Assembly: GCA_949752795.1 (NCBI GenBank)
Contig: OX457060.1
Span: 104,606,949 to 104,670,948, forward strand
Reading direction: 5' to 3'
DNA length: 64,000 bases
DNA from: Hyperoodon ampullatus
Taxonomy: Eukaryota > Chordata > Mammalia > Artiodactyla > Ziphiidae
Part shown: positions 13,890 to 23,354 of the stretch, in pieces
Layout: the number at the start of each line of letters is the position of its first letter
Position numbering within the stretch: position 1 is the stretch's first letter
Notes under the pieces: model-generated
The model's input: the letters and a program-made list of their open reading frames with translations, nothing else
Databases searched by the model: none
What the model was told of the DNA's origin: nothing
Made by a program: the position numbers and the translations under genes

Positions 13890-13899
13890 AAGATGGCGG
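13890..13899 (+). promoter_or_regulatory. YY1-like site at the L1 5' end
   Basis: The sequence 'aagatggcgg' lies 11 nt into the element. It matches the YY1 core (AAGATGGC) found in the same position in human L1, where it fixes the transcription start at the first base. Function here is inferred by analogy. Confidence 0.7.
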
Positions 13900-14765
13900 A
13901 AGAGTAAGACGCGGAGATCACCTTCCTCCCCACAGATGCATCAGAAATTCATCTACACGTGGAACAACTCCAACAGAACACCTACTGAACGCTGACAGAA
14001 GACCTCAGACCCCCCAAAAGGCAAGAAACTCCCCACATACCTGGGTAGGTCAAAAGAAAAAAAGAATAAACAGAGACAATAGGATATGGACGGGACCTGC
14101 ACCAGTGGGAGGGAGCCGTGAAGGAGGGAAGGTTTCTACACACTACAAGCCCCTTCGAGGGCGGAGACTGCAGGTGGCGGAGGGGGAAAGCTTCGGAGTA
14201 GCGGAGGAGAGCACAGCAACAGGGGTGTGGAGGGCAAAGCAGAGAGATTTTGGCACAGAGGATCGGTGCCCTCAGGCACACACCAGCCCGAGAGACTTGT
14301 CTGCTCGGCCGCCAGGGCGGGCGGGGCTGGGAGCTGAGGCTCGGGTATCGGCTTTCAGTCGGAGCGCAGGGAGAGGTCTGGGGCTGGCGGCAGGAAGAGA
14401 CCCTGAAGGGGTTAGTGCTAGCCCGGAGGGAGTCCGGGGAAAGGGTCTGGAGCTACCGGAGAGGCAAGAGACTTTTTTCCCTTTTGTTGCCTGGTGCGCG
14501 AGGAGAGGGCATTCCCCTCCCTCCCCTCTGCCTGAGTGAGCCAGAGCCCCCGAATCAGCGGCTCCTTTAAACCCGTCCTGTCTGAGCGAAGAACGGACGC
14601 CTTCCGGCGACCTACGCGCAGAGGCGGGGCCAGGTCCAAGGCTGAGACCCGGGAGTTGTGAGAGCAGAGACAGGGAAATCTCTCTGTGCAGCCTCCGAGG
14701 CAGCGGATTAAAGCTCCACGGTCCATTTGATGTGCCCTGCGTCTGTGGAGTGCATGAATGGACAG

Positions 14766-14988
14766 CGAATCATCCCAAATTGAGGAAGTGGACCTTGAGG
14801 ACAAGATTTAAGACTTTCCCCCCCTTTTTTTTTCCCTCTTTTTACAACGAATTATCTCAAATTAAGGAGGTGGACTTAGCAAGATTTCAGACTTTTCGCC
14901 CTTTTCCTCTTTTTACAACGAATTATCCCAAATCGAGGAGGTGGACTTGGAGAGCAAGATTTTTGATTTTTCCCCCTGCTCTCTTTTT
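14766..14988 (+). repeat. Three tandem units in the L1 5'UTR
   Basis: Units begin at 14766, 14848 and 14919 (82, 71 and about 70 nt). Each starts with 'cgaat.atc.caaat' followed by 'gaggaggtggac' or a near variant, then 'aagattt', 'gactttt' and a pyrimidine run. They resemble the monomers of some L1 promoters (tandem promoter units as in mouse L1), though here only three diverged copies remain. Confidence 0.85.
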
Positions 14989-15139
14989 GTGAATGTGTAT
15001 GTGTAATCTTCTGTGTAAGATTCTCTCTGTATAGCTTTGCTTCCACCATATGTCCCAGGGTTCTTTCGGTCCGTGTTTTTTTTCAATAATTGCTTTTTAA
15101 TTTTAATAACGCTACTATATTTCATACTTTATTCTATTT

Positions 15140-15510
15140 TACTTTACCTGCTCTTTCTTTTTTTCCTCCCTTCCCTTCCTCCCTCCCTCCCTCCGCTCCT
15201 CCTTTCCTTCTTTCTTTTTCTTTCCTCTATCCCTCCCTCCCTCCCACCCTTCTTCTTTCCACTTTCTTTTTCTTTCCTTCCTCCCTCCCTCCCTCCCTCC
15301 TGTCTTTCTTTCTTTCTTTCCTTCCTCCCTCCCTCCCTCTCTTCTTCCATTCACTCTTCCTTTTGCTTTCATTCCTCCCTCCCTCCCTCCTTTCTTTCCT
15401 TTCTTTCCATCCTTCCTCCCTCCCTCCTTTCTTTCTTTCTTACTTCCTTCCTTCCTTACTTCCCTTCTTCCTTTCTTTCAATCTCTCTTTCTTTCTTCTA
15501 CTAATTATTT
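15140..15510 (+). repeat. Long polypyrimidine tract in the L1 5'UTR
   Basis: About 370 nt are almost all C and T on the plus strand, made of interleaved CCCT, CTTT and CCTT units with only scattered purines. The 'protein' read across it (LPPSLPPS repeats) is a by-product of the repeat. Such tracts can form triplex DNA and change length readily. Confidence 0.93.
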
Positions 15511-16038
15511 CTTTCTACTTTTTCTCACTGTTATTCTGAGCCGGGTGGATGAAAGGCTCTTGGTGCTGCAGCCAGGAGTTAGTGCTGTGCCTCTGAAGTG
15601 GGAGAGCCAACTTCAGGACACGGGTCCACAAGAGACCTCCCAGCTCCACATAATATCAAGCAGCGAAAATCTCCCAGGGATCTCCATCTCAACACCAGCA
15701 CCCAGCTTCAGTCAACAACCAGCAAGCTACAGTGCTGGTCACCCTATGCCAAGCAAATAGCAAGGCAGGAACACAACCCCACCCATTAGCAGAGAGGCTA
15801 CCTAAAAACATAATAAGGCCACAGGCACCCCAAAACACACCACCAGACGTGGACCTGTCCACCAGAAAGACAAGATCGAGCTTCAACCACCAGAACACAG
15901 GCATTAGTCCCCTCCACCAGGAAGCCTACACAACCTACTGAAACAACCTTAGCCACGGGGGACAGACACCAAAAACAACGGGAACTACGAATCTGCAGCC
16001 TGCAAAAAGGAGACCCCAAACACAGTAACATAAGCAAA

Positions 16039-16953
16039 ATGAGAAAGCAGAAAAACACACAGCAGGTGAAGGAGCAAGATAAAAACCTACCAGACCTAAC
16101 AAATGAAGAGGTAATAGGCAGTCTACCTGAAAAAGAATTCAGAATAATGATAGTAAAGCTGATCCAAGATTCTATTTCCCAGATCCAAAATCTTGGAAAT
16201 AGAATAGACAATATGCAAGAAACAGTTAACAAGGACCTAGAAGAACTAAAGATGAATCAAGCATCAATTAAAAACACAATAAATGAAATGAAAAATACTC
16301 TAGATGGGATCAATAGCAGAATAACTGAGGCAGAAGAACGGATAAGTGAGGTGGAAGATAAAATAGTGGAAATAACTGCTGCAGAGCAAAATAAAGAAAA
16401 AAGAATGAAAAGAACAGAGGACAGTCTCAGAGACCTCTGGGACAACATTAAACGCACCAACATTCGAATTATAGGGGTTCCAGAAGAAGAAGAGAAAAAG
16501 AAAGGGACTGAGAAAATATTTGAAGAGATTATAGTTGAAAACTTCCCTAATATGGGAAAGGAAATAGTTAATCAAGTCCAGGAGGCACAGAGAGTCCCAT
16601 ACAGAATAAATCCAAGAAGAAATACGCCAAGACACATATTAATCAAACTGTCAAAAATTAAACACAAAGAAATCATATTAAAAGCAGCAAGGGAAAAACA
16701 ACAAATAACACACAAGGGAATCCCCATCAGGTTAACAGCTGACCTCTCAGCAGAAACTCTACAAGCCAGAAGGGAGTGGCAGGACATAATTAAAGTGATG
16801 AAGGAGAGAAACCTGCAACCAAGATTACTCTACCCAGCAAGGATCTCATTCAGATTTGATGGAGAAATTAAAACCTTTACAGACAAGCAAAAGCTGAGAG
16901 AGTTCAGCACCACCAAACCAGCTTTACAACAAATGCTAAAGGAACTTCTCTAG
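16039..16953 (+). CDS. L1 ORF1 protein (RNA-binding chaperone)
   Basis: This 304-residue protein would be the trimeric nucleic-acid chaperone that coats L1 RNA. Residues about 35-125 are rich in heptad-like Leu/Ile/Glu/Lys ([38 protein letters not shown]), the coiled coil that forms the trimer. At about 139-149, [11 protein letters not shown] starts the RRM-like domain. The C-terminal domain includes the basic stretch [15 protein letters not shown] and the conserved ARREWQDI and [15 protein letters not shown] motifs. Human ORF1p is 338 residues, so the length is close; the N-terminus MRKQKNTQQ is short and basic. The start codon is the first in frame after the leader. No stop or frameshift is seen, and it ends 58 nt before ORF2. 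Confidence 0.95.
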   Translation: MRKQKNTQQVKEQDKNLPDLTNEEVIGSLPEKEFRIMIVKLIQDSISQIQNLGNRIDNMQETVNKDLEELKMNQASIKNTINEMKNTLDGINSRITEAEERISEVEDKIVEITAAEQNKEKRMKRTEDSLRDLWDNIKRTNIRIIGVPEEEEKKKGTEKIFEEIIVENFPNMGKEIVNQVQEAQRVPYRINPRRNTPRHILIKLSKIKHKEIILKAAREKQQITHKGIPIRLTADLSAETLQARREWQDIIKVMKERNLQPRLLYPARISFRFDGEIKTFTDKQKLREFSTTKPALQQMLKELL

Positions 16954-17011
16954 GCAAGAAACACAACAGAAGGACTATACCTACAATAACGAACCCAAAG
17001 CCATTAAGGAA

Positions 17012-20000
17012 ATGGGAATAGGAACATACATATCAATAATTACCTTAAATGTAAATAGACTAAATGCTCCCACCAAAAGACACAGAGTGGCTGAATGGAT
17101 ACAAAAACAAGACCCATATATATGCTGTCTACAAGAGACCCACTTCAGACCTAGAGACACATACAGATTGAAAGTAAGGGGATGGAAAAAGATATTCCAT
17201 GCAAATGGAAATCAAAAGAAAGCTGGAGTAGCAATTCTTATATCAGACAAAATAGACTTTAAAATAAAGACTATTAGAAGAGACAAAGAAGGACACTACA
17301 TAACGATAAAGGGATCGATCCAAGAAGAAGATATAACAATTGTAAATATTTATGCACCCAACATAGGAGCACCTCAATACATAAGGCAAATACTAACAGC
17401 CATAAAAGGGGAAATCGACAGTAACACAATCATAGTAGGGGACTTTAACACCCCACTTTCACCAATGGACAGATCATCCAAAATGAAAATAAATAAGGAA
17501 ACACAAGCTTTAAATGATACATTAAACAAGATGGACTTAATTGATATTTATAGGACATTCCACCCAAAAACAACAGAATACACATTTTTCTCAAGTGCTC
17601 ATGGAACATTCTCCAGGATAGATCATATCTTGGGTCACAAATCAAGCCTTGGTAAATTTAAGAAAATTGAAATTGTATCAAGTATCTTTTCCGACCACAA
17701 TGCTATGAGACTAGACATCAATTACAGGAAAAGATCTGTAAAAAATACAAACACATGGAGGCTAAACAATACACTACTCAATAATGAAGTGATCACTGAA
17801 GAAATCAAAGAGGAAATTAAGAAATACTTAGAAACAAATGACAATGGAGACACGACGACCCAAAACCTATGGGACGCAGCAAAAGCAGTTCTAAGGGGGA
17901 AGTTTATAGCAATAAAATCCCACCTTAAGAAACAGGAAACATTTCGAGTAAACAACCTGACCCTGCACCTAAAGCAATTAGAGAAAGAAGAACAAAAAAC
18001 CCCCAAAGTTAGCAGAAGGAAAGAAATCATAAAGATCAGATCAGAAATAAATGAAAAAGAAATGAAGGAAACCATAGCAAAGATCAACCAAACTAAAAGC
18101 TGGTTCTTTGAGAAGATAAACAAAATTGACAAACCATTAGCCAGACTCATCAAGAAAAGAAGGGAGAAGACTCAAATCAGTAGAATTAGAAATGAAAAAG
18201 GAGAAGTAACAACTGACACTGCAGAAATACAAAAGATCATGAGAGATTACTATAAGCAACTCTATGCCAATAAAATGGACAACCTGGAAGAAATGGACAA
18301 ATTCTTAGAAATGCACAACCTACCAAGACTGACTCAGGAAGAAATAGAAAATATGAATAGACCAATCACAAGCACTGAAATTGAAACTGTGATTAAAAAT
18401 CTTCCATCAAACAAAAGCCCAGGACCAGATGGCTTCACAGGCGAATTCTATCAAATATTTAGAGAAGAGCTAACACCCATCCTTCTCAAACTCTTCCAAA
18501 CAATATCAGAGGAAGGAACACTCCCAAACTCATTCTACGAGGCCACCATCACCTTGATACCAAAACCAGGCAAGGATGTCACAAAGAAAGAAAACTACAG
18601 GCCAATATCACTGATGAACATAGATGCAAAAATCCTCAACAAAATACTAGCAAACAGAATCCAACAGCACATTAAAAGGATCATACACCATGATCAAGTG
18701 GGGTTTATTCCAGGAATGCAAGGATTCTTCAATATACGCAAATCAATCAATGTGATACAGCATATTAACAAGTTGAAGGAGAAAAACCATATGATCATCT
18801 CAATAGATGCAGAGAAAGCTTTCGACAAAATTCAACACCCATTTATGATAAAAACCCTGCAGAAAGTAGGCATAGAGGGAACTTTCCTCAACATAATAAA
18901 GGCCATATATGACAAACCCACAGCCAACATTGTCCTCAATGGTGAAAAACTGAAACCATTTCCACTAAGATCAGGAACAAGACAAGGCTGCCCACTCTCA
19001 CCACTCTTATTCAACCTAGTTTTGGAAGTTTTAGCCACAGCAATCAGAGAAGAAAAGGAAATAAAAGGAATCCAAATTGGAAAAGAAGAAGTAAAGCTGT
19101 CACTGTTTGCAGATGACATGATACTATACATAGAGAATCCTAAAGATGCTACCGAAAAACTACTAGAGCTAATCAATGAATTTGGTAAAGTAGCAGGATA
19201 CAAAATTAATGCACAGAAATCTCTGGCATTCCTGTACACTACTGATGAAAAATCTGAAAATGAAATCAAGAAAACACTCCCATTTACCATTGCAACAAAA
19301 AGAATAAAATATCTAGGAATAAACCTACCTAAGGAGACAAAAGACCTGTATGCAGAAAATTATAAGACACTGATGAAAGAAATTAAAGAGGATACAAATA
19401 GATGGAGAGATATACCATGCTCCTGGATTGGAAGAATCAATATTGTGAAAATGACTCTACTACGCAAAGCAATCTACAGATTCAATGCAATCCCTATCAA
19501 ACTACCACTGGCATTTTTCACAGAAGTAGAACAAAAAATTTCAAAATTTGTTTGGAAAAACAAAAGACCCCGAATAGCCAAAGCAATCTTGAGAACGAAA
19601 AACGGAGCTGGAGGAATCAGGCTGCCTGACTTCAGACTATACTACAAAGCTACAGTAATTAAGACAGTGTGGTACTGGCATAAAAACAGAAAGATAGATC
19701 AGTGGATCAGGATAGAAAGCCCAGAGATAAACCCACGCACATATGGCCAACTTATCTTTGATAAAGGAGGCAGGAATGTACAGTGGAGAAAGGACAGCCT
19801 CTTCAATAAGTGGTGCTGGGAAAACTGGACAGGGACATGTAAAAGTATGAGATTAGATCATTCCCTAACACCATACACAAAAATAAGCTCAAAATGGATT
19901 AAAGACCTAAATGTAAGGCCAGAAACTATCAAACTCTTAGAGGAAAACATAGGTAGAACACTCTATGACATAAATCACAGCAAGATCCTTTTGGACCCAC

Positions 20001-20875
20001 CTCCTAGAGAAATGGAAATAAAAACAAAGATAAACAAATGGGACCTAATGAAACTTCAAAGCTTTTGCACAGCAAAGGAAACCATAAACAAGACCAAAAG
20101 ACAACCCTCAGAATGGGAGAAAATATTTGCAAATGAAGCAACTGACAAAGGATTAATCTCCAAAATTTATAAACAGCTCATGCAGCTCAATAGCAAAAAA
20201 ACAAACAACCCAATCCAAAAATGGGCAGAAGACTTAAATAGGCATTTCTCCAAAGAAGATATACAGACTGCCAACAAACACATGAAAGAATGCTCAACAT
20301 CATTAATCATTAGAGAAATGCAAATCAAAACTACAATGAGATATCATCTCACACCAGTCAGAATGGCCATCATCAAGAAATCTAGAAACAATAAATGCTG
20401 GAGAGGGTGTGGAGAAAAGGGAACACTCTTGCACTGCTGGTGGGAATGTGAATTGGTACAGCCACTATGGAGAACAGTATGGAGGTTCCTTAAAAAACTA
20501 AAAATAGAACTACCATATGACCCAGCAATCCCACTACTAGGCATATACCCTGAGAAAACCATAATTCAAAAAGAGACATGTACCAAAATGTTCATTGCAG
20601 CTCTATTCACAATAGCCCGGAGATGGAAACAACCTAAGTGTCCATCATCGGATGAATGGATAAAGAAGATGTGGCACATATATACAATGGAATATTACTC
20701 AGCCATAAAAAGAAACGAAACTGAGCTATTTGTAATGAGGTGGATAGACCTAGAGTCTGTCATACAGAGTGAAGTAAGTCAGAAAGAGAAAGACAAATAC
20801 CGTATGCTAACACATATATATGGAATTAAAAAAAAAAAAAATGTCATGAAGAACCTAGGGGTAAAACGGGAATAG
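17012..20875 (+). CDS. L1 ORF2 protein (endonuclease / reverse transcriptase)
   Basis: The protein has 1287 residues (human L1 ORF2p: 1275). At the N-terminus is an APE-type endonuclease: TLN (Asn13), QETHF (Glu42), [29 protein letters not shown] and a final SDHNA, all catalytic positions occupied. The reverse transcriptase includes [41 protein letters not shown] and the active-site FADD (Asp701, Asp702), one position from the human numbering. The C-terminal Cys/His motif is present as [18 protein letters not shown]. The protein nicks target DNA and copies L1 RNA there. The last 18 or so residues, including a Lys run, are read from an A-rich stretch and may be poorly conserved. No disabling change is visible. 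Confidence 0.96.
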   Translation: MGIGTYISIITLNVNRLNAPTKRHRVAEWIQKQDPYICCLQETHFRPRDTYRLKVRGWKKIFHANGNQKKAGVAILISDKIDFKIKTIRRDKEGHYITIKGSIQEEDITIVNIYAPNIGAPQYIRQILTAIKGEIDSNTIIVGDFNTPLSPMDRSSKMKINKETQALNDTLNKMDLIDIYRTFHPKTTEYTFFSSAHGTFSRIDHILGHKSSLGKFKKIEIVSSIFSDHNAMRLDINYRKRSVKNTNTWRLNNTLLNNEVITEEIKEEIKKYLETNDNGDTTTQNLWDAAKAVLRGKFIAIKSHLKKQETFRVNNLTLHLKQLEKEEQKTPKVSRRKEIIKIRSEINEKEMKETIAKINQTKSWFFEKINKIDKPLARLIKKRREKTQISRIRNEKGEVTTDTAEIQKIMRDYYKQLYANKMDNLEEMDKFLEMHNLPRLTQEEIENMNRPITSTEIETVIKNLPSNKSPGPDGFTGEFYQIFREELTPILLKLFQTISEEGTLPNSFYEATITLIPKPGKDVTKKENYRPISLMNIDAKILNKILANRIQQHIKRIIHHDQVGFIPGMQGFFNIRKSINVIQHINKLKEKNHMIISIDAEKAFDKIQHPFMIKTLQKVGIEGTFLNIIKAIYDKPTANIVLNGEKLKPFPLRSGTRQGCPLSPLLFNLVLEVLATAIREEKEIKGIQIGKEEVKLSLFADDMILYIENPKDATEKLLELINEFGKVAGYKINAQKSLAFLYTTDEKSENEIKKTLPFTIATKRIKYLGINLPKETKDLYAENYKTLMKEIKEDTNRWRDIPCSWIGRINIVKMTLLRKAIYRFNAIPIKLPLAFFTEVEQKISKFVWKNKRPRIAKAILRTKNGAGGIRLPDFRLYYKATVIKTVWYWHKNRKIDQWIRIESPEINPRTYGQLIFDKGGRNVQWRKDSLFNKWCWENWTGTCKSMRLDHSLTPYTKISSKWIKDLNVRPETIKLLEENIGRTLYDINHSKILLDPPPREMEIKTKINKWDLMKLQSFCTAKETINKTKRQPSEWEKIFANEATDKGLISKIYKQLMQLNSKKTNNPIQKWAEDLNRHFSKEDIQTANKHMKECSTSLIIREMQIKTTMRYHLTPVRMAIIKKSRNNKCWRGCGEKGTLLHCWWECELVQPLWRTVWRFLKKLKIELPYDPAIPLLGIYPEKTIIQKETCTKMFIAALFTIARRWKQPKCPSSDEWIKKMWHIYTMEYYSAIKRNETELFVMRWIDLESVIQSEVSQKEKDKYRMLTHIYGIKKKKNVMKNLGVKRE

Positions 20876-21047
20876 AGACACAGACCTACTTGAGAATGGA
20901 CTTGAGGATATGGGGAGGGGGAAGGGTAAGCTGTGACAAAGGGAGAGAGAGGCATGGACATATATACACTACCAAATGTAAGGTAGATAGATAGTGGGAA
21001 GCAGCCGCAGAGCACAGGGAGATCAGCTCGGTGCTTTGTGACCGCCT

Positions 21048-21079
21048 GGAGGGGTGGGATGGGGAGGGTGGGAGGAGGG
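21048..21079 (+). other. G-quadruplex-type motif in the L1 3'UTR
   Basis: Repeated G-runs of 3-4 separated by 1-2 bases ('ggggtgggatggggagggtg' and more) meet the usual G4 pattern. A G-rich tract in the 3'UTR is a conserved feature of mammalian L1s; a second G-rich run is at 20911-20926. Confidence 0.8.
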
Positions 21080-21152
21080 AGATTCATGGGGGAGGGGATG
21101 TGGGAACAGATGTATATGTATGACTGATTCACTTTGTTATAAAGCAGAAACT

Positions 21153-21158
21153 AATAAA
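21153..21158 (+). terminator. L1 polyadenylation signal
   Basis: AATAAA comes just before the first A-tail. The element nevertheless continues past it, which implies read-through; see the transduction entry. Confidence 0.8.
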
Positions 21159-21169
21159 AAAAAAAAAAA

Positions 21170-21252
21170 GAATGAAAATCAAGCAAATAAAGACCATCCA
21201 AAAAAATAAAAATAAAATAAAATAAAATAAAATGTATATCTCAGAAATAACT
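21170..21252 (+). other. 3' transduced segment carried by the L1
   Basis: Between the L1's own A-tail and the right duplication lie about 80 nt that are not L1: a unique piece with its own AATAAA (21186-21191), an (AAAAT)n run (about 21200-21232), a second unique piece 'tgtatatctcagaaataact', then a new A-tail. Because the exact duplication lies after this segment, it was part of the inserted RNA copy. Confidence 0.85.
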
Positions 21253-21263
21253 AAAAAAAAAAA

Positions 21264-21277
21264 AAATAAAGAAATGA
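21264..21277. repeat. Right target-site duplication of the full-length L1
   Basis: This is an exact copy of 'aaataaagaaatga' at 13865-13878. The leading A's could belong to the tail, so the length is 11-14 nt. Confidence 0.93.
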
Positions 21278-21635
21278 ATATTTCTGTCTTATAACAATGT
21301 TATTTATGTCTTACTTTAGAATCTTTAAATCTTTGTTTTAACCAATGTGAATTTTGTTGAATAAAAAGGCTGAAGAAAATTGCACAAATTTGTTTTAAAA
21401 ATATAAACCATTGACATTTGGATGTTACAAGATAAAAATGTAATTTTACAGCCTCCCTTTTGCTATTTAGTCTCAAAAAATTCAGTTTTCTTAAAACTTT
21501 GATTATCTAATTGTTTAGCATAATATTAGAGGTTGTCTCTATCATTTTCAGCAATTTATTCCACATTTATATATGTGTGCAGATAGATAAAGAAAAGGTG
21601 GAGATATGTGAAAGTGTATAAAATCTTCTACTTAC

Positions 21636-21697
21636 ACGTAAGAAACTGTCCAAGGAACCATTCTCCATGTATTCTGTGACAATCATAACTGGTTTAC
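21636..21697 (-). CDS. EPHA3: EPHA3 exon 12: kinase hinge region
   Basis: This short 62-nt exon completes a Ser codon and encodes KPVMIVTEYMENGSLDSFLR, 20 codons, ending exactly on a codon. It contains the Thr gatekeeper in IVTEYM, the hinge, and the start of helix D. The acceptor is TATACCTAG and the donor CGT|GTAAGT. Because its length is not a multiple of three, skipping it would shift the reading frame. A full-length L1 in the opposite orientation ends about 360 nt downstream of this exon (gene sense), so this small exon sits directly next to a 7.4-kb insertion. Confidence 0.95.
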
Positions 21698-22379
21698 CTA
21701 GGTATAGGTAAATAATAAATGTATAATCATCAGTAGAGTTCAACAAATATCATGCAATGAACATATATAATACATTTTGATACACCTAATGCATTAAAAA
21801 ATATGAATTTTTCTCTGTCCTCCAAATTTTGCCAAATTACAATTAAAAAGAAAACTAGCTTTCAATAGAAAATAAAACTAAAAAAAAAATCGAGAAAGAT
21901 TGGTTTTCAGAAAAGGGCCTATAACCTATATGATATCTAAACTGGCGTTTTGGTATGGTTTTCCTTAAACAAAAAATATGCCTTTTTCTTCACTCTAATT
22001 GCATTTTAGCTGAACTACCAAATCAGATATTTCTGTCTTCAAGCCCAAGACAGAGTCATGAATTCCACAATCATTTACACTCTCTACAGATATATGCAGA
22101 GCTATATGCTAGGTGTTTTCTCTTGTGCTGGTTAGTCAGAAGCAAGTAAATCAAAGACCCTACCTTCATGGATCCTATATGTGAATTGGACAAAACAATT
22201 AAGACTAATAATTATAATCTGTATTCAATTAACACATTATATTTATAAAATCCATGCTATGCTTAAAAGAAAAATAAAATTAAAATTGTTCTTGGTAGTA
22301 ACTTGTAACAACCATTTTGGAAATATGGGCCTTAAACATCATTAAACATTTTAACAAGCATTTAAATGTATTTGTACAG

Positions 22380-22530
22380 TACTTAGTGTGCGCAAGGTGT
22401 TGGTTTAATTATTTTACATATACTAACATTAATTATCATCATTTCCACTTTTTACATGAAAAAAACTGAAATATATAGAGGGTAATTAGCATGACACAGC
22501 TAATAAGTATAAAGCCAGAAATTGCAACCC
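22380..22530 (-). mobile_element. MIR SINE remnant
   Basis: The pattern of an ordered run 'ttattttacatatactaac', 'catttccactttttacatga', 'acagctaataagtataaagc' matches reverse-oriented MIR (lowest-order digit table: cattttacaga, aaactga, cacagctagtaag). Confidence 0.6.
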
Positions 22531-22961
22531 GAATATATTATGCTGTTACTTTTGGAAATGTACACTGAGGGAAACATTTAAAATAGGAAAAAGCATTAGA
22601 CACAAAGACACAAAGGTGCTAAGTATACAGATACATAGATCTACAAATAGAATAAATCTTCAACTATAGGTAATAACTGAGGCGATTGTTGGGTGTCAAT
22701 TCTATGCATCATTCCAAATTGAAAGAATGACTCTGAAGACTATAACACGTTCAGAAATTATTACAGTAAAATGTAACTCCAATTTCAAAGCCTACACATA
22801 TTACCACAGCATAATTCACTTCCCTTATTGTTGTTATGATATTGTTTTAACTATAAATCTATCATTTTACAAAAAGAAAAAAAAAACTCCCTTCTCTTCC
22901 AAGTCTAGAAGACCTGCATTAAGTCTTGACTAAGCATGAAAAACCTTGAGCACATAATAGA

Positions 22962-23176
22962 TTTTTTTTTTTTTTTTTTTTTTGCGGTACGTGGGCTTCT
23001 CACTGTTGTGGCCTCTCCCGTTGTGGAGCACAGGCTCCGGACGTGCAGGCTCAGTGGCCATGGCTCACGGGCCCAGCCACTCTGCGGCATGTGGGATCTT
23101 CCCAGACCGGGGCACGAACCCATGTCCCCTGCATCGGCAGGCGGACTCTCAACCACTGCACCACCAGGGAAGCCCT
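22962..23176 (-). mobile_element. CHR-type SINE
   Basis: A T-run is followed by the reverse-complemented SINE body, ending at the head near 23176. The 15-nt duplication 'cacataatagatttt' is exact at 22951-22965 and 23177-23191. It is close to the other copies in sequence. Confidence 0.93.
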
Positions 23177-23300
23177 CACATAATAGATTTTAAACAAACA
23201 TCCACGTACATCTAACTGTAGAGCAAGCATGATTTTTTTCATGTGTACCTTCTACATCCTGGTTTGTGTGTTATTCTGATGCCAGAAAATAGCTTTCTTT

Positions 23301-23354
23301 CCTTGTTTTTCCTTTCATCCTTGTTTTTCCTTTCATCCTTGTTTTTCCTTTCCT
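23301..23354. repeat. 18-bp minisatellite, three units
   Basis: 'ccttgtttttcctttcat' occurs twice exactly and a third time with one change in the last bases. Confidence 0.95.

Larger units (their letters stand above)
13879..16038 (+). promoter_or_regulatory. L1 5'UTR / internal promoter region
   Basis: The part from about 14100 to 14720 is GC- and CpG-rich against an AT-rich background, as expected of an L1 internal promoter. It is followed by three diverged tandem units (14766-14988), a long pyrimidine tract (about 15140-15510) and a non-repetitive leader to ORF1. In primate L1s this region drives both sense and antisense transcription; for this family that is inference. Confidence 0.75.
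13879..21263 (+). mobile_element. Full-length L1 retrotransposon with both ORFs open
   Basis: The element begins 'ggggccggaggaagatggcg' directly after the left duplication. It has a 5'UTR of about 2.16 kb, ORF1 (16039-16953), a 58-nt spacer, ORF2 (17012-20875), a G-rich 3'UTR, AATAAA with a first A-tail (to 21169), an extra 80-nt segment, and a second A-tail running into the right duplication. L1 copies itself by target-primed reverse transcription. Every structural part needed is visible and neither ORF has a stop or frameshift. It lies antisense to EPHA3 in intron 12. Compared with human L1 (about 6 kb, 5'UTR about 0.9 kb), the 5'UTR is much longer because of internal repeats and a pyrimidine tract. 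Confidence 0.96.
12561..21635 (-). other. EPHA3: EPHA3 intron 12
   Basis: This is 9075 nt, of which 7385 is one full-length L1. The rest is 12561-13440 (AT-rich, nothing recognised), short microsatellites at 13440-13745, and 21278-21635, AT-rich sequence next to exon 12. Confidence 0.9.

Noticed and set aside
14105..14804. Open frames of 100-144 codons on both strands in GC-rich sequence
   Set aside because: They lie in the CpG-rich L1 5'UTR, where stop codons are rare; no known domain is seen.
15150..15500. Tandem repeats that could suggest a CRISPR-like array
   Set aside because: The units are low-complexity and contiguous, with no unique spacers; it is a simple-sequence tract in a mammalian L1.
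15037..15539. Open frames of about 150 codons rich in Leu, Pro, Ser and Phe, and Arg/Glu/Gly-rich frames on the other strand
   Set aside because: They are produced by the pyrimidine tract in the L1 5'UTR.
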